From: Actinomadura meyerae
Lineage (GTDB): Bacteria; Actinomycetota; Actinomycetes; Streptosporangiales; Streptosporangiaceae
Assembly (NCBI RefSeq): GCF_900188445.1
Contig: NZ_FZOR01000015.1
Coordinates: 62,001 to 126,000, forward strand
Direction of reading: 5' to 3'
Length of the DNA: 64,000 bases
Part shown: positions 48,613 through 56,235 of the stretch, piece by piece
Layout of the letters: each line of letters opens with the position of its first letter
Numbering within the stretch: position 1 is the stretch's first letter
Notes under the pieces: model-generated
Told to the model about the DNA's origin: nothing
Databases searched by the model: none
Seen by the model: only the letters and a program-made list of their open reading frames with translations
Program-made: the position numbers and the translations under genes

Positions 48613-49319
48613 CGCAACGAGCTGATGACCGTCCGCCGTACGAGCAAGTGGCGGCAGAGGTGCGGGCCCGGATCATGGCCGGCGACCTTCTGCCGGGAAC
48701 GCAGTTGCCCTCCACGGTGCATCTCGTCACAGAGTTCGGTGTATCGAACACGACCGTCCAGAAGGCTTTGGCGGTACTCAAGGCCGAGGGGTACCTGACG
48801 AGCCGCCAGGGCAAGGGCGTCTTCGTCCGTGACCGCCAACCGTTCCGTGTGGAGATCGGGGCGTATCTCACTCCAACACCCGGCGGCTACTCCTACGAGC
48901 TCCTGCAGGTTGAAGAGGTCCCCGCACCTAACGAAGTCGCGGAAGCGCTGGCCATCGGAGCCGGAGACCGGGTGCTGCTACGGCGGCGGCTGCTGCGCCA
49001 CGCCGGTCGGCCGGTGGAGATCGAACGGTCGTACTACCCGCTGGAGCTGGCGGCCGGCACCGACCTCGCCGGGACGCAGCGGATCCGCGGCGGCGCCCCC
49101 CGCGTCCTGGCCGATCTGGGGTGGGAGCTGCGGTACTTCATGGACGCCGTGTCGTCGCGGATGCCGACGAGCGAAGAGATCGACCTCTTGGCCCTGCCGG
49201 ACGTCCCGGTGATCCGCCAGTTCCGGGTGGCCTACTCACACGACGACCGCCCGGTAGAGGTATCGGTGCTGGTCAAAGGCTCCCACCTCTACGAACTGCT
49301 CTACCGCCTCCCCGTCTGA
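48609..49319 (+). CDS. GntR-family (HutC subfamily) transcriptional regulator
   Basis: A 236-residue regulator from TTG 48609, overlapping the UTRA stop. Residues 10-75 are the winged helix (YEQVAAEVRARIMAGDLLPGTQLPSTVHLVTEFGVSNTTVQKALAVLKAEGYLTSRQGKGVFV in outline). Residues 90-236 are UTRA (EVPAPNEVAEALAIGAGDRVLLRRRLLRHAGRPVEIERSYYP, IRGGAPRVLADLG, LYELLYRLPV). HutC-type proteins repress until they bind a small ligand. The palindrome at 49370, in the promoter of the next gene, is the nearest candidate operator. A decayed partial copy of this gene lies at 47276-47593. Confidence 0.9.
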   Translation: MTQRADDRPPYEQVAAEVRARIMAGDLLPGTQLPSTVHLVTEFGVSNTTVQKALAVLKAEGYLTSRQGKGVFVRDRQPFRVEIGAYLTPTPGGYSYELLQVEEVPAPNEVAEALAIGAGDRVLLRRRLLRHAGRPVEIERSYYPLELAAGTDLAGTQRIRGGAPRVLADLGWELRYFMDAVSSRMPTSEEIDLLALPDVPVIRQFRVAYSHDDRPVEVSVLVKGSHLYELLYRLPV

Positions 49320-49364
49320 CTCTCGCCCGTCGCACACCGAGGGTCAGATTCTCGTCACTATCGG

Positions 49365-49394
49365 TTGTCTGCTTATCGCGATAAGCATTAAAGT
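49365..49394 (+). promoter_or_regulatory. Promoter with an 18-bp palindrome filling the spacer
   Basis: TTGTCT (49365-49370) and TAAAGT (49389-49394) are separated by 18 nt. TGCTTATCGCGATAAGCA, a perfect palindrome at 49370-49387, occupies that spacer almost exactly. This is the classic position for a dimeric repressor that blocks polymerase. The start would be near 49401, about 43 nt before the GTG of the ATPase gene. Confidence 0.65.
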
Positions 49395-49443
49395 CCCCTC
49401 CGGTGCGCCAATGCGGGCGCTCGGCAGGTAGGGAGTGGGTCTG

Positions 49444-49803
49444 GTGATCGCATTCGAGCCGGATATGAGGATGGTGAAGGTGGCGCGGGAGCATGTCGCG
49501 GGGATCGCCGCCGGGTGGCCCGTCGACGCGTACGAGGTGAGCGTGGTCGCCTCGGAGCTGGTCACGAATGCCGTCCTGCACGCGAAGACCGACGAGATCC
49601 GCGTGGACGCGTGCGCGGACGGCGGCGTCTACGTGCTGAAGGTCTGGGACGGCGACGAGACGCTTCCGGTCGCATGCCGTCCCGGGTCCGACGTGGTCGG
49701 CGGGCGGGGGCTGATGATCGTCGAGGAGCTGGCCGCCCGCTGGGGCGCGGTGCGGGACGGCGAGGGCGGCAAGGGCGTTTTCGCCGAGTGGGGCGCTTCG
49801 TGA
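49444..49803 (+). CDS. Small RsbW-like ATP-binding protein
   Basis: A 119-residue protein that is a single GHKL domain: VVASELVTNAVLHAKTDEI (N box), VLKVWDGDE (G1), GGRGLMIVEELAARWG (G2 lid) and KGVFAEW. GTG 49444 is chosen, eight bases after GGGAG; GTG 49435 lies inside that site. It is probably a kinase for a STAS antagonist or an accessory to XRE/DUF397-type regulators. It is co-translated with the next gene (GTGA overlap) and driven by the palindrome-containing promoter. Confidence 0.82.
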   Translation: MIAFEPDMRMVKVAREHVAGIAAGWPVDAYEVSVVASELVTNAVLHAKTDEIRVDACADGGVYVLKVWDGDETLPVACRPGSDVVGGRGLMIVEELAARWGAVRDGEGGKGVFAEWGAS

Positions 49804-50189
49804 ACCGGCGCCGACGAGTGGTGCGGGCCGTCGGGCGGTGGCGGTTGGTTCTCGAGGCCCGGACGCTCGGCGGCGGGCATGACGCGGCGGTGCGAAGCCT
49901 TGAGGTTCTGCGGGTGGCGCTGTTGCCGCTGGGCTGGCGCTGTGTCGGGCTGTACGACCGGCGGGAGTTCCGCTTCCCCGCGCTTCTTTGGGTGTACGCA
50001 TGCGGGGTCACCCAGGACGTCGGCGCTTCGGTGACCGTCCGCGCCTTGCCCGGCGGGGAGTGGGGTTACTGCGAGACGGGTGACCGGCGGAGTGGTTTCG
50101 TCTGGCCGTGCGGTGAGGTCAAGGCTGCGGCCAGTGCACTCGACCTCATCCTCAAGCACCGCATGTTCCCGTGCCAGGAGTTGGTGTGA
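49800..50189 (+). CDS. Hypothetical protein co-translated with the RsbW-like ATPase
   Basis: A 129-residue protein starting at the GTG that overlaps the ATPase stop. It begins with a basic stretch (NRRRRVVRAVGRWRLVLEARTL). It continues with a mixed alpha/beta sequence (LEVLRVALLPLGWRCVGLYDRREFRFPALLWVYA, GYCETGDRRSGFVWPCGEVKAAASALDLIL in outline). No family is recognised. Overlap with the ATPase suggests the two proteins are made in fixed ratio and may interact. It ends 49 bp before the hydroxymethylbilane synthase gene. Confidence 0.65.
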   Translation: MNRRRRVVRAVGRWRLVLEARTLGGGHDAAVRSLEVLRVALLPLGWRCVGLYDRREFRFPALLWVYACGVTQDVGASVTVRALPGGEWGYCETGDRRSGFVWPCGEVKAAASALDLILKHRMFPCQELV

Positions 50190-50238
50190 GCCTGACCGTC
50201 CGCCGGACGCGTCCGAGGTGGGGACAGAGGATAAACGC

Positions 50239-51189
50239 ATGGGCGAGCACGGTGCGGTGCTGGGCATACGTAGGGCGCTGCGAATCGGAACGCGTACATC
50301 TGCGCTGGCGATGGCGCAGGCGCGTGGGGTGGCCGCGCGGTTGGAGGAGGCGGCCGGTGTTCGGGTCGACGTCGTCGGCATCACGACGGCCGGCGATCGG
50401 CACCGGGGGGCTCTCAGCGAGCTGGGCGGTAAGGGCGCGTTCATGCGGGAGATCGATCGGGCGCTGCTCGCGGGCCGTGTGGATCTCGCGGTGCACTGCC
50501 TCAAGGACGTGCCAGGCGATGTACCGCGTCCGGCCGGGCTGGCCTTCGCCGCCTACCTCGAACGCGATGACACCGCCGATGTGATGGTCTTCCCAAGGGC
50601 GAGCCAGGTTCGGAGCCTGGCCGGTCTCGCGCCGGGCGCGCGGGTGGGGACGTCGGCCGTGCGGCGGCGCGCTCAGCTCGGGCGGTTGCGTCCCGATCTG
50701 CGGGTGGAGAACCTGCGCGGGAACGTCGACTCGCGGCTCGGGCGGCTGGACGCGGGCGAGCTCGATGCGCTCGTGCTGGCGCGGGCGGGTCTGCGGCGGC
50801 TGGGCATCGAGCGGGCGGGCGAGGTGCTCGACATCGTTCCGGCCGTAGGCGCCGGGGTACTGGCCGTGGACTGCCGCCGCGACGACCTCGACGTCCGCAA
50901 GCTGGTGCGAGGGCTGGACGACGAGGACACGCGGCAGTGCGTGAGCGCCGAACGGGCGATGTTGCAGGGGCTTCAAGGACACTGCAACAGCCCGATCGCC
51001 GGGCATGCTCGGCTGGAGCGGGATGGGCGGTTGTCGCTCAGAGGCATGGTTTTCGCTTGTGACGGGGCCAAGTCCGTCTACGCGCACGAGTGGTCGGGCC
51101 CGGACGAGGGCGAGAGCTTGGGGGCGCGCGTGGCGCGTGATCTGCTGCGGAAGGGCGCCCGCGATCTGATCGACGGTATGCCGCTCTGA
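50239..51189 (+). CDS. hemC: Hydroxymethylbilane synthase (porphobilinogen deaminase) homologue
   Basis: A 316-residue enzyme of tetrapyrrole synthesis, which joins four porphobilinogens into hydroxymethylbilane. Start ATG 50239 is set at LRIGTRTSALAMAQARGV, the conserved N-terminus. Key features are present: AVHCLKDVP with the catalytic Asp, VGTSAVRRRAQLGRLRPDL (substrate arginines), NLRGNVDSRLGRLDAGELDALVLARAGLRRLG, and Cys249 in LQGHCNSPIAG, which holds the dipyrromethane cofactor. The usual actinobacterial hemC sits in a heme cluster with hemA and hemD; none of those genes is here. This may be a second, context-specific copy. Confidence 0.88.
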   Translation: MGEHGAVLGIRRALRIGTRTSALAMAQARGVAARLEEAAGVRVDVVGITTAGDRHRGALSELGGKGAFMREIDRALLAGRVDLAVHCLKDVPGDVPRPAGLAFAAYLERDDTADVMVFPRASQVRSLAGLAPGARVGTSAVRRRAQLGRLRPDLRVENLRGNVDSRLGRLDAGELDALVLARAGLRRLGIERAGEVLDIVPAVGAGVLAVDCRRDDLDVRKLVRGLDDEDTRQCVSAERAMLQGLQGHCNSPIAGHARLERDGRLSLRGMVFACDGAKSVYAHEWSGPDEGESLGARVARDLLRKGARDLIDGMPL

Positions 51190-51265
51190 GAGCACCGATG
51201 AGTTCTGGTGGTGGCGGGAGTCAGCATCCCCGGTGAAGCATGCCGGACGGCTCTTGGAGGGCAGC

Positions 51266-52381
51266 ATGACCGGGGTTCGGGTTCTCGTGGGTACGCGGAA
51301 GGGCGCCTTCATCCTCACTTCGGATGGCGCGCGGAAGGACTGGGCGGTCAGCGGCCCCCACTTCGGCGGGTGGGAGATCTACCACGTGGCGGGGTCGCCC
51401 GCCGATCCGGAGCGGCTGTACGTGTCGCAGTCCACCGGGTGGTTCGGGCAGATGATCCAGCGGTCGGACGACGGCGGCGCGACCTGGCGGCCGATGGGGA
51501 ACGAGTTCGCGTACGAGGGCGTGCCCGGCACGCACCAGTGGTACGACGGGACGCCGAGACCGTGGGAGTTCAAACGGGTCTGGCATCTGGAGGCGTCGCC
51601 CTCCGATCCCGATGTCGTGCACGCCGGGGTCGAGGACGCCGCCCTGTTCCTGACGGACGACGGCGGCGCGTCCTGGCGGGAGGTGCCGGGGCTGCGCGAG
51701 CACGGGTCGGGGCCGTCGTGGCAGCCGGGCGCGGGCGGGATGTGCCTGCACACCATCGTGCGGGACCCGGTCGACGCGGCGCGGATGTACGCGGCCATCT
51801 CGGCGGCGGGCGTGTTCCGGACGGACGACGCCGGCAGGACATGGCGGGCGATCAACCGCGGGCTGCGGTCCGAGGGCATCCCCGACCCGGACGCGGAGGT
51901 CGGCCACTGCGTGCACCGCATCGCGATGCACCCGTCGCGGCCCGAGGTGCTGTTCATGCAGAAGCACTGGGACGTCATGCGCAGCGACGACGCGGGCGAG
52001 ACGTGGCATGAGATCAGCGGTGACCTGCCGAGCGACTTCGGGTTCCCGATCGCGGTGCACGCCCACGAGCCGGACACCGTGTACGTCGTCCCGATCAAGA
52101 GCGACTCCGAGCACTACCCGCCGGAGGGGCGGCTGCGCGTGTACCGCAGCCGGGCGGGCGGCAACGAGTGGGAGCCGCTGACCGAGGGCCTGCCGCAGGA
52201 GCATTGCTACGTCAACGTGCTGCGGGACGCGATGGCCGTCGACTCGCTCGACTCGTGCGGCGTCTACTTCGGGACGACGGGCGGGCAGGTGTACGCGTCC
52301 GCGGACGCCGGGGACACCTGGGCGCCGATCGTCCGCGACCTGCCGGCGGTGCTGTCGGTGGAAGTCCAGACGCTGCCATGA
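51266..52381 (+). CDS. Asp-box (BNR/sialidase-like) beta-propeller protein
   Basis: A 371-residue protein from ATG 51266, about five bases after GGAGG. It carries five Asp-box loops: SDDGGATW, TDDGGASW, TDDAGRTW, SDDAGETW and SADAGDTW. These mark blades of a sialidase/sortilin-type beta propeller. It starts VLVGTRKGAFILTSDGARKDW without a signal peptide, so it seems cytoplasmic. A glycosidase role is often assigned to such proteins but catalytic residues of true sialidases are not evident. The following MoaD/ThiS-like gene overlaps by 4 bp (ATGA). I recall this pairing as recurring in actinobacteria. Confidence 0.85.
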   Translation: MTGVRVLVGTRKGAFILTSDGARKDWAVSGPHFGGWEIYHVAGSPADPERLYVSQSTGWFGQMIQRSDDGGATWRPMGNEFAYEGVPGTHQWYDGTPRPWEFKRVWHLEASPSDPDVVHAGVEDAALFLTDDGGASWREVPGLREHGSGPSWQPGAGGMCLHTIVRDPVDAARMYAAISAAGVFRTDDAGRTWRAINRGLRSEGIPDPDAEVGHCVHRIAMHPSRPEVLFMQKHWDVMRSDDAGETWHEISGDLPSDFGFPIAVHAHEPDTVYVVPIKSDSEHYPPEGRLRVYRSRAGGNEWEPLTEGLPQEHCYVNVLRDAMAVDSLDSCGVYFGTTGGQVYASADAGDTWAPIVRDLPAVLSVEVQTLP

Positions 52382-52674
52382 TCCGCGTCGTGCTGCCCGC
52401 GCACCTGCGCGTCCTGGCGCGGGTGGAGGGCGAGGTGGAGGTGGCCGTGCCCGAGCCGGTGACGCTGTGTTCGGTCCTGGACGCCCTGGAGGCGCGGTAC
52501 CCGGTGCTGCGCGGCACGATCCGCGACCGCTCGACCGGCCGCCGCCGCGCGTTCGTCCGCTTCTACGCCTGCGAGGAGGACTTCTCCCATGTCCCGCCTG
52601 AGACCGTCCTGCCCGCGCGTGTCGTAGCGGGTGCCGAGCCCTTCATGGTGGTCGGCGCCATGGCGGGCGGGTGA
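52378..52674 (+). CDS. MoaD/ThiS-like beta-grasp protein with C-terminal Gly-Gly
   Basis: A 98-residue ubiquitin-like protein translated from an ATG overlapping the previous stop. It has IRVVLPAHLRVLARVEGEVEVAVPEPVTLCSVLDALEARYPVLRG and ends PFMVVGAMAGG. The terminal Gly-Gly is the feature that lets MoaD and ThiS be adenylated and thiocarboxylated as sulfur donors. No E1-like (MoeB/ThiF) gene lies in the window. Co-translation with the Asp-box protein suggests a shared process that is not molybdopterin synthesis by default. Confidence 0.85.
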   Translation: MIRVVLPAHLRVLARVEGEVEVAVPEPVTLCSVLDALEARYPVLRGTIRDRSTGRRRAFVRFYACEEDFSHVPPETVLPARVVAGAEPFMVVGAMAGG

Positions 52675-52748
52675 GGGACCCTTGTGTCCGAGTCGGGCGC
52701 TAACGTGTCCGGCTCGGAGATCGAGACCTCATGGGGAGTGCGGGCCGC

Positions 52749-53249
52749 GTGAACTTAGACCTGAGCTATGTGCCGACCGCTCGTGAACGCCGCGGCGCCA
52801 CGGCGTATCCGTGGTTCGTCCGGCTCCTGTACGCCGGGCTGGCGGGCGGCGTCCTGGCCGTCGTGGGCGCCGGTGCCCTGTCCCGCGCGGCGGCGCGGCA
52901 TGGCGAGGCGACGGGGGCGGCGTCGCTGGCGGCCGTGGGCGGCGCTCTTCTCCTGGCCGTTCCCGTCCTGGTGAGCCTGTGGGTGTACCGCGCCCAGGTC
53001 CGGCAGCAGGCGGAGCGGCGCATCCACCTGACCTCCGCCCACGTCCGGGTGGAGGTCGACGGGATCGCCACCGAGATCCCCTGGGAGCGGGTGGATCGGG
53101 TCCGTGAGGTGCCCGATCAGTGGTTGCTCAGCGGACGGTCCTTCTGCGTGGCGCTTCCGAAGCGCGCCGTGCCGCCGGAGAGTGCGGCGGAGGTGGAGGG
53201 GTTCCTCCGCTCGACGGCCGGCCGGCGTCCCGGTGGCAGTCCTGGTTGA
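52749..53249 (+). CDS. Two-helix membrane protein with YcxB/PH-like tail
   Basis: A 166-residue protein with two membrane helices (FVRLLYAGLAGGVLAVVGAGAL and AAVGGALLLAVPVLVSLWVY). A C-terminal soluble domain (RRIHLTSAHVRVEVDGIATEIPWERVDRVREVPDQWLL in outline, ending FCVALPKRAVPPE) resembles the YcxB-like fold. GTG 52749 is chosen, about ten bases after GGGGAG; ATG 52731 is an alternative without a ribosome site. Function is unknown. It precedes the glycan operon by 52 bp. Confidence 0.75.
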   Translation: MNLDLSYVPTARERRGATAYPWFVRLLYAGLAGGVLAVVGAGALSRAAARHGEATGAASLAAVGGALLLAVPVLVSLWVYRAQVRQQAERRIHLTSAHVRVEVDGIATEIPWERVDRVREVPDQWLLSGRSFCVALPKRAVPPESAAEVEGFLRSTAGRRPGGSPG

Positions 53250-53301
53250 GCTGGGACGAGAGCCCTGTCCCGGTTCGGGGTCCTGCGGATAAAGTGCCCG
53301 G

Positions 53302-54255
53302 GTGCGGGTGGTGGTCACGGGTGCTGCGGGGTTCATCGGGAGCCATGTCGTCGACGCGTGCTCGGGGGCGGGGCACGAGGTGCTCGCCGTCGACGCGCCC
53401 GCGCGGTCGCTGAGTCCGGGGCTCGCGCGGCGGACGTGGGCGGAGGTCGCGGCGCGGCCCGGTGTCGTCGCCGCCGACATCGATCTCGCGGTGGACGACC
53501 TGGACGCCGCCGCGAAGGCGGATGTCGTCCTGCATCTGGCGGGGCGGCCCGGTGTGCGGGATTCGTGGGGTCCGGGGCGGGCCGTCGCCGAGCGGGACAA
53601 CGTGACGGCGACGCGGCGGCTGCTCGCGGCGTGCGCGGCGGCGGGACGCAGGCCGAAGGTGGTCATCGCGTCGAGCTCGTCGGTGTACGGGTCGGCGGGG
53701 CGGCGGCCGAACCGGGAGGACGACCGGCTGCGGCCGCAGAGCCCCTACGCGGTCAGCAAGGTCGAGGTGGAGCGGCTCGCCGGGCTCGCGGCGGACGCGG
53801 GGCTCCGCGTCGTCGTGCTCAGGTACTTCTCGGTGTACGGGCCCCGGCAGCGGCCCGACATGGCCTTCCACCGGTTCGTGGAGGCGGCGCTGGACGGGCG
53901 TCCGCTGCCGGTGTTCGGGGACGGCCGCAAGTCGCGGAGCTTCACGCACGTGCGGGACGTGGTGGCGGCGACGCTGGCCGCGGCGGCCGAGGAGCTGCCC
54001 TCGGGGATCGCCGTCAACGTCGGCCATCCCGAGCATGTGGCCGTGCGGGACGCGATCGCGATGCTCGTCGACGCCCTGGGCGTCCGGGCGGAGATCCAGC
54101 GGGAGACGCCCGTGGCCGGTGACGCCGACCGGACGTGGGCCGACACCGGCCGCGCCCGGGAACTGCTCGGCTGGGAGCCCGCGATCGGGCTCCGGGAGGG
54201 GCTCGACGACCAGATCGCCTGGCACCGGGCGCTGGCGGAGGTGCGGGTCGGATGA
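53302..54255 (+). CDS. NAD-dependent nucleotide-sugar epimerase/dehydratase
   Basis: A 317-residue extended short-chain dehydrogenase. The NAD-binding motif GAAGFIGSH opens the protein. The active site has Ser in ASSSSVYG and the YxxxK pair in YAVSKVEVERL. The substrate region VLRYFSVYGPRQRPDMAFHRF and FGDGRKSRSFTHVRDVV are typical of UDP-glucose 4-epimerases and UDP-glucuronate epimerases. GTG 53302 has no ribosome site; GATAAA eight bases upstream suggests a leaderless start. It heads a tight operon of six genes (53302-58485) with glycosyltransferases, so it should supply an activated sugar for an envelope glycan. Confidence 0.9.
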   Translation: MRVVVTGAAGFIGSHVVDACSGAGHEVLAVDAPARSLSPGLARRTWAEVAARPGVVAADIDLAVDDLDAAAKADVVLHLAGRPGVRDSWGPGRAVAERDNVTATRRLLAACAAAGRRPKVVIASSSSVYGSAGRRPNREDDRLRPQSPYAVSKVEVERLAGLAADAGLRVVVLRYFSVYGPRQRPDMAFHRFVEAALDGRPLPVFGDGRKSRSFTHVRDVVAATLAAAAEELPSGIAVNVGHPEHVAVRDAIAMLVDALGVRAEIQRETPVAGDADRTWADTGRARELLGWEPAIGLREGLDDQIAWHRALAEVRVG

Positions 54256-55403
54256 CGCACAGAGCGGCCTACGTCGCGTTCGACCGGTTCCCGTCCAGCA
54301 AGGGGTCGGCGGTGCACATCGCGCAGATGGCCGACGAGCTGTTCGACCGGTACGGCGGCGGCCTCCTCGGCGCGATCGGCGGCGGTGGCCTGCCCCGCTA
54401 CCAGCGGGAGGGGACGCGGGAGATCGCGCGGTTCGACGCGCAGATCCCGAACCTGATCGACCGGGCCGAGGCGTTCTCCGGCTGGGTGGCCGACCATCTG
54501 GCGCCGCACTGGGACACCCTCGAGGTCTGCCACGTCCGGGACCCCTGGAGCGCGCTGCCGGCGGTCGCGGACGGGCGCCGGCACAGGGTCGTCTACGAGG
54601 TGAACGGCCTGCCGTCGATCGAGATGAGCCACACGTGGCCGTGGGCGGCGCCGAGCACGCTCGGCAAGATCCGCGAGCTGGAGCGGTTCTGCCTGGAGCG
54701 CAGCGACGCGGTCGTGGTGCCGTCGCGGGTGATCGGCGACGCGGTCCGGGAGCGGGGCGTCCCGGAGGGCAAGGTGCACCTCGTGCCGAACGGCGCGGAC
54801 GTGCCCGGTGAAACCGAACGGCCCGCCGATGCGCCTGAGCGTTATGTCATCTATGTCGGCGCGATGCAGCCGTGGCAGGGGCTGGACGTGCTGATGCGCG
54901 CGTTCGCCCGGCTCGCCGACCTCGACGGGCTGCGGCTGGTCGTCTGCGCGTCCGTCCCGGAGCGGCGGGCGAAGCCGGTGCGGCGGCTCGCGGAGCGGCT
55001 CGGGATCGCCGACCGGATCGACTGGCGGTTCACCCTGCCGCACTACGAGGTCGCCGCCTGGCTCGCGCACGCCGAGGCGTCGGTGGCGCCGCTGACCGGC
55101 TGCGCCCGCAACCTCGACCAGGGCTGCGCGCCGCTGAAGGTCATCGAGTCGATGGCGGCGGGCGTCCCGGTCGTCGCCTCGGACCTGCCCGCCGTCCGCG
55201 AGCTGATGGCGGACGGGGTGCACGGGCGGCTCGTCCCGGCCGACCGTCCCGCCGAGCTGGCGCGGGCGGTCCGCATCCTGCTGGAGTACCCGGACGAGGC
55301 CGCCGCGATGGGGCGGAGGGGCCGCGCGCACATCGAGGAGGGCCTGACCTGGGCGCGGTCCCGCGCCCGGCTGGCCGAGGTCTACCGCACGCTGGACCGA
55401 TAG
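54252..55403 (+). CDS. GT4-family glycosyltransferase
   Basis: A 383-residue GT-B fold glycosyltransferase translated from an ATG overlapping the epimerase stop. The N-terminal domain has SSKGSAVHIAQMADEL. The donor-binding C-terminal domain has YVIYVGAMQPWQGLDVLMRAF and CAPLKVIESMAAGVPVVASDLPAVRELMADGVHGRLV, the GT4 EX7E-type motif. It would transfer a sugar from a nucleotide donor to a lipid- or glycan-linked acceptor at the cytoplasmic face. It is followed by the 15-bp repeat array starting directly after its stop codon (TAGATG). Confidence 0.9.
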   Translation: MTHRAAYVAFDRFPSSKGSAVHIAQMADELFDRYGGGLLGAIGGGGLPRYQREGTREIARFDAQIPNLIDRAEAFSGWVADHLAPHWDTLEVCHVRDPWSALPAVADGRRHRVVYEVNGLPSIEMSHTWPWAAPSTLGKIRELERFCLERSDAVVVPSRVIGDAVRERGVPEGKVHLVPNGADVPGETERPADAPERYVIYVGAMQPWQGLDVLMRAFARLADLDGLRLVVCASVPERRAKPVRRLAERLGIADRIDWRFTLPHYEVAAWLAHAEASVAPLTGCARNLDQGCAPLKVIESMAAGVPVVASDLPAVRELMADGVHGRLVPADRPAELARAVRILLEYPDEAAAMGRRGRAHIEEGLTWARSRARLAEVYRTLDR

Positions 55404-55520
55404 ATGGCTGGATCGACGGGTGGCCGGCTCGACGGGTGGCTGATCGACGAGTGGCTGATCGACGAGTGGCTGATCGACGAGTGGCTGGATCGACAGGTGG
55501 TTCGACATGTTCTGGCGTAA
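55404..55520 (+). other. Repeat-encoded 38-codon ORF (WLIDE repeats), coding status doubtful
   Basis: Directly after the GT4 stop, ATG 55404 opens a frame that runs through a 15-bp repeat array to TAA 55518-55520. The array has three exact copies of GTGGCTGATCGACGA at 55436-55480, with diverged flanking copies. The frame would encode MAGSTGGRLDG, then WLIDE three times and a short tail, overlapping the start of the next gene by 14 bases. No ribosome site precedes it, but TAGATG allows translational restart. It may be a leader-like peptide or simply a repeat that happens to keep a frame open. Confidence 0.35.
55419..55495. repeat. 15-bp tandem array between two glycan genes
   Basis: GTGGCTGATCGACGA is exact at 55436, 55451 and 55466. 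A degenerate unit precedes (GGTGGCCGGCTCGACG at 55420) and one follows (GTGGCTGGATCGACA at 55481-55495). It fills the gap between the GT4 gene and the gene at 55507. Confidence 0.9.
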
Positions 55521-56235
55521 GCAGAAGGCCGCCATCGAGCGGTTCCATCCGCTGCACAAGGCGCTCACCCTGGAGAAGGGCTTCTCCGTCTCGCTGCGGC
55601 GCGACGACTGGGAGCCGGTGATCCAGAGCCTCGCGGGGCACCGCACGGTGGTGAGGCGCCGCAAGTGGCAGCTGTCCCCGCGGGTCCCGGCCGTCCTCGT
55701 CCCGCTGCTGCGGGTGCTGGCCGCCGACATGCCGCCGGACGGGGTGCTGTCGGTCGCTGCGGACCTGCGCGGCCCCGCGGTCGCCGAGAAGCGCGGCCCG
55801 CAGCACGACGTGCCCGTCCGGCGTCCCGTCATCTCGATGAAGCAGTGGTACGCGATCGACCCGTGGCTGCGGATGCGGGCGGAGCTGCGCGACGGCAGCG
55901 TCCTGGAGCTGTCCATCACCGACAGGGTCCGCTACCGCAAGCGCAAGAAGCGCAACCCGCGCGGCAAGGTCAAGATCAAGACGAAGACGAAGACCACGCA
56001 GCTCGTGCGGGTCACCCGGCGGCTGGCCAAGGACGCGGTCGTCCGGCAGCCGTCGTCACCGCCGCCGCGCTGGCTCAAGGTGCAGGTCAAGCCGGGCAGG
56101 CGCATGGCGATCCGGGTGGACGGCAAGCTGCGGGGCGTGCAGGAGGGCAAGGCCATGCTCAACCGCATCCTGGACGTGTCGACGGAGCCGTTCCGGTGGA
56201 CCCCGCCCGGCACGGCCGCGAGGAGGGCCAAGTGA
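55507..56235 (+). CDS. Basic hypothetical protein in the glycan operon
   Basis: A 242-residue soluble protein beginning MFWRKQKAAIERFHPLHKALTLEKGFSV. It has a basic middle segment (RYRKRKKRNPRGKVKIKTKTKTT) that could bind nucleic acid or acidic polymers, and a C-terminal strand-rich part (WLKVQVKPGRRMAIRVDGKLRGV). No catalytic motif, signal peptide or membrane helix is visible, and no family is recognised. It overlaps the next gene by 4 bp (GTGA), so it belongs to the operon of glycosyltransferases, possibly as an accessory or scaffold protein. Confidence 0.75.
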   Translation: MFWRKQKAAIERFHPLHKALTLEKGFSVSLRRDDWEPVIQSLAGHRTVVRRRKWQLSPRVPAVLVPLLRVLAADMPPDGVLSVAADLRGPAVAEKRGPQHDVPVRRPVISMKQWYAIDPWLRMRAELRDGSVLELSITDRVRYRKRKKRNPRGKVKIKTKTKTTQLVRVTRRLAKDAVVRQPSSPPPRWLKVQVKPGRRMAIRVDGKLRGVQEGKAMLNRILDVSTEPFRWTPPGTAARRAK

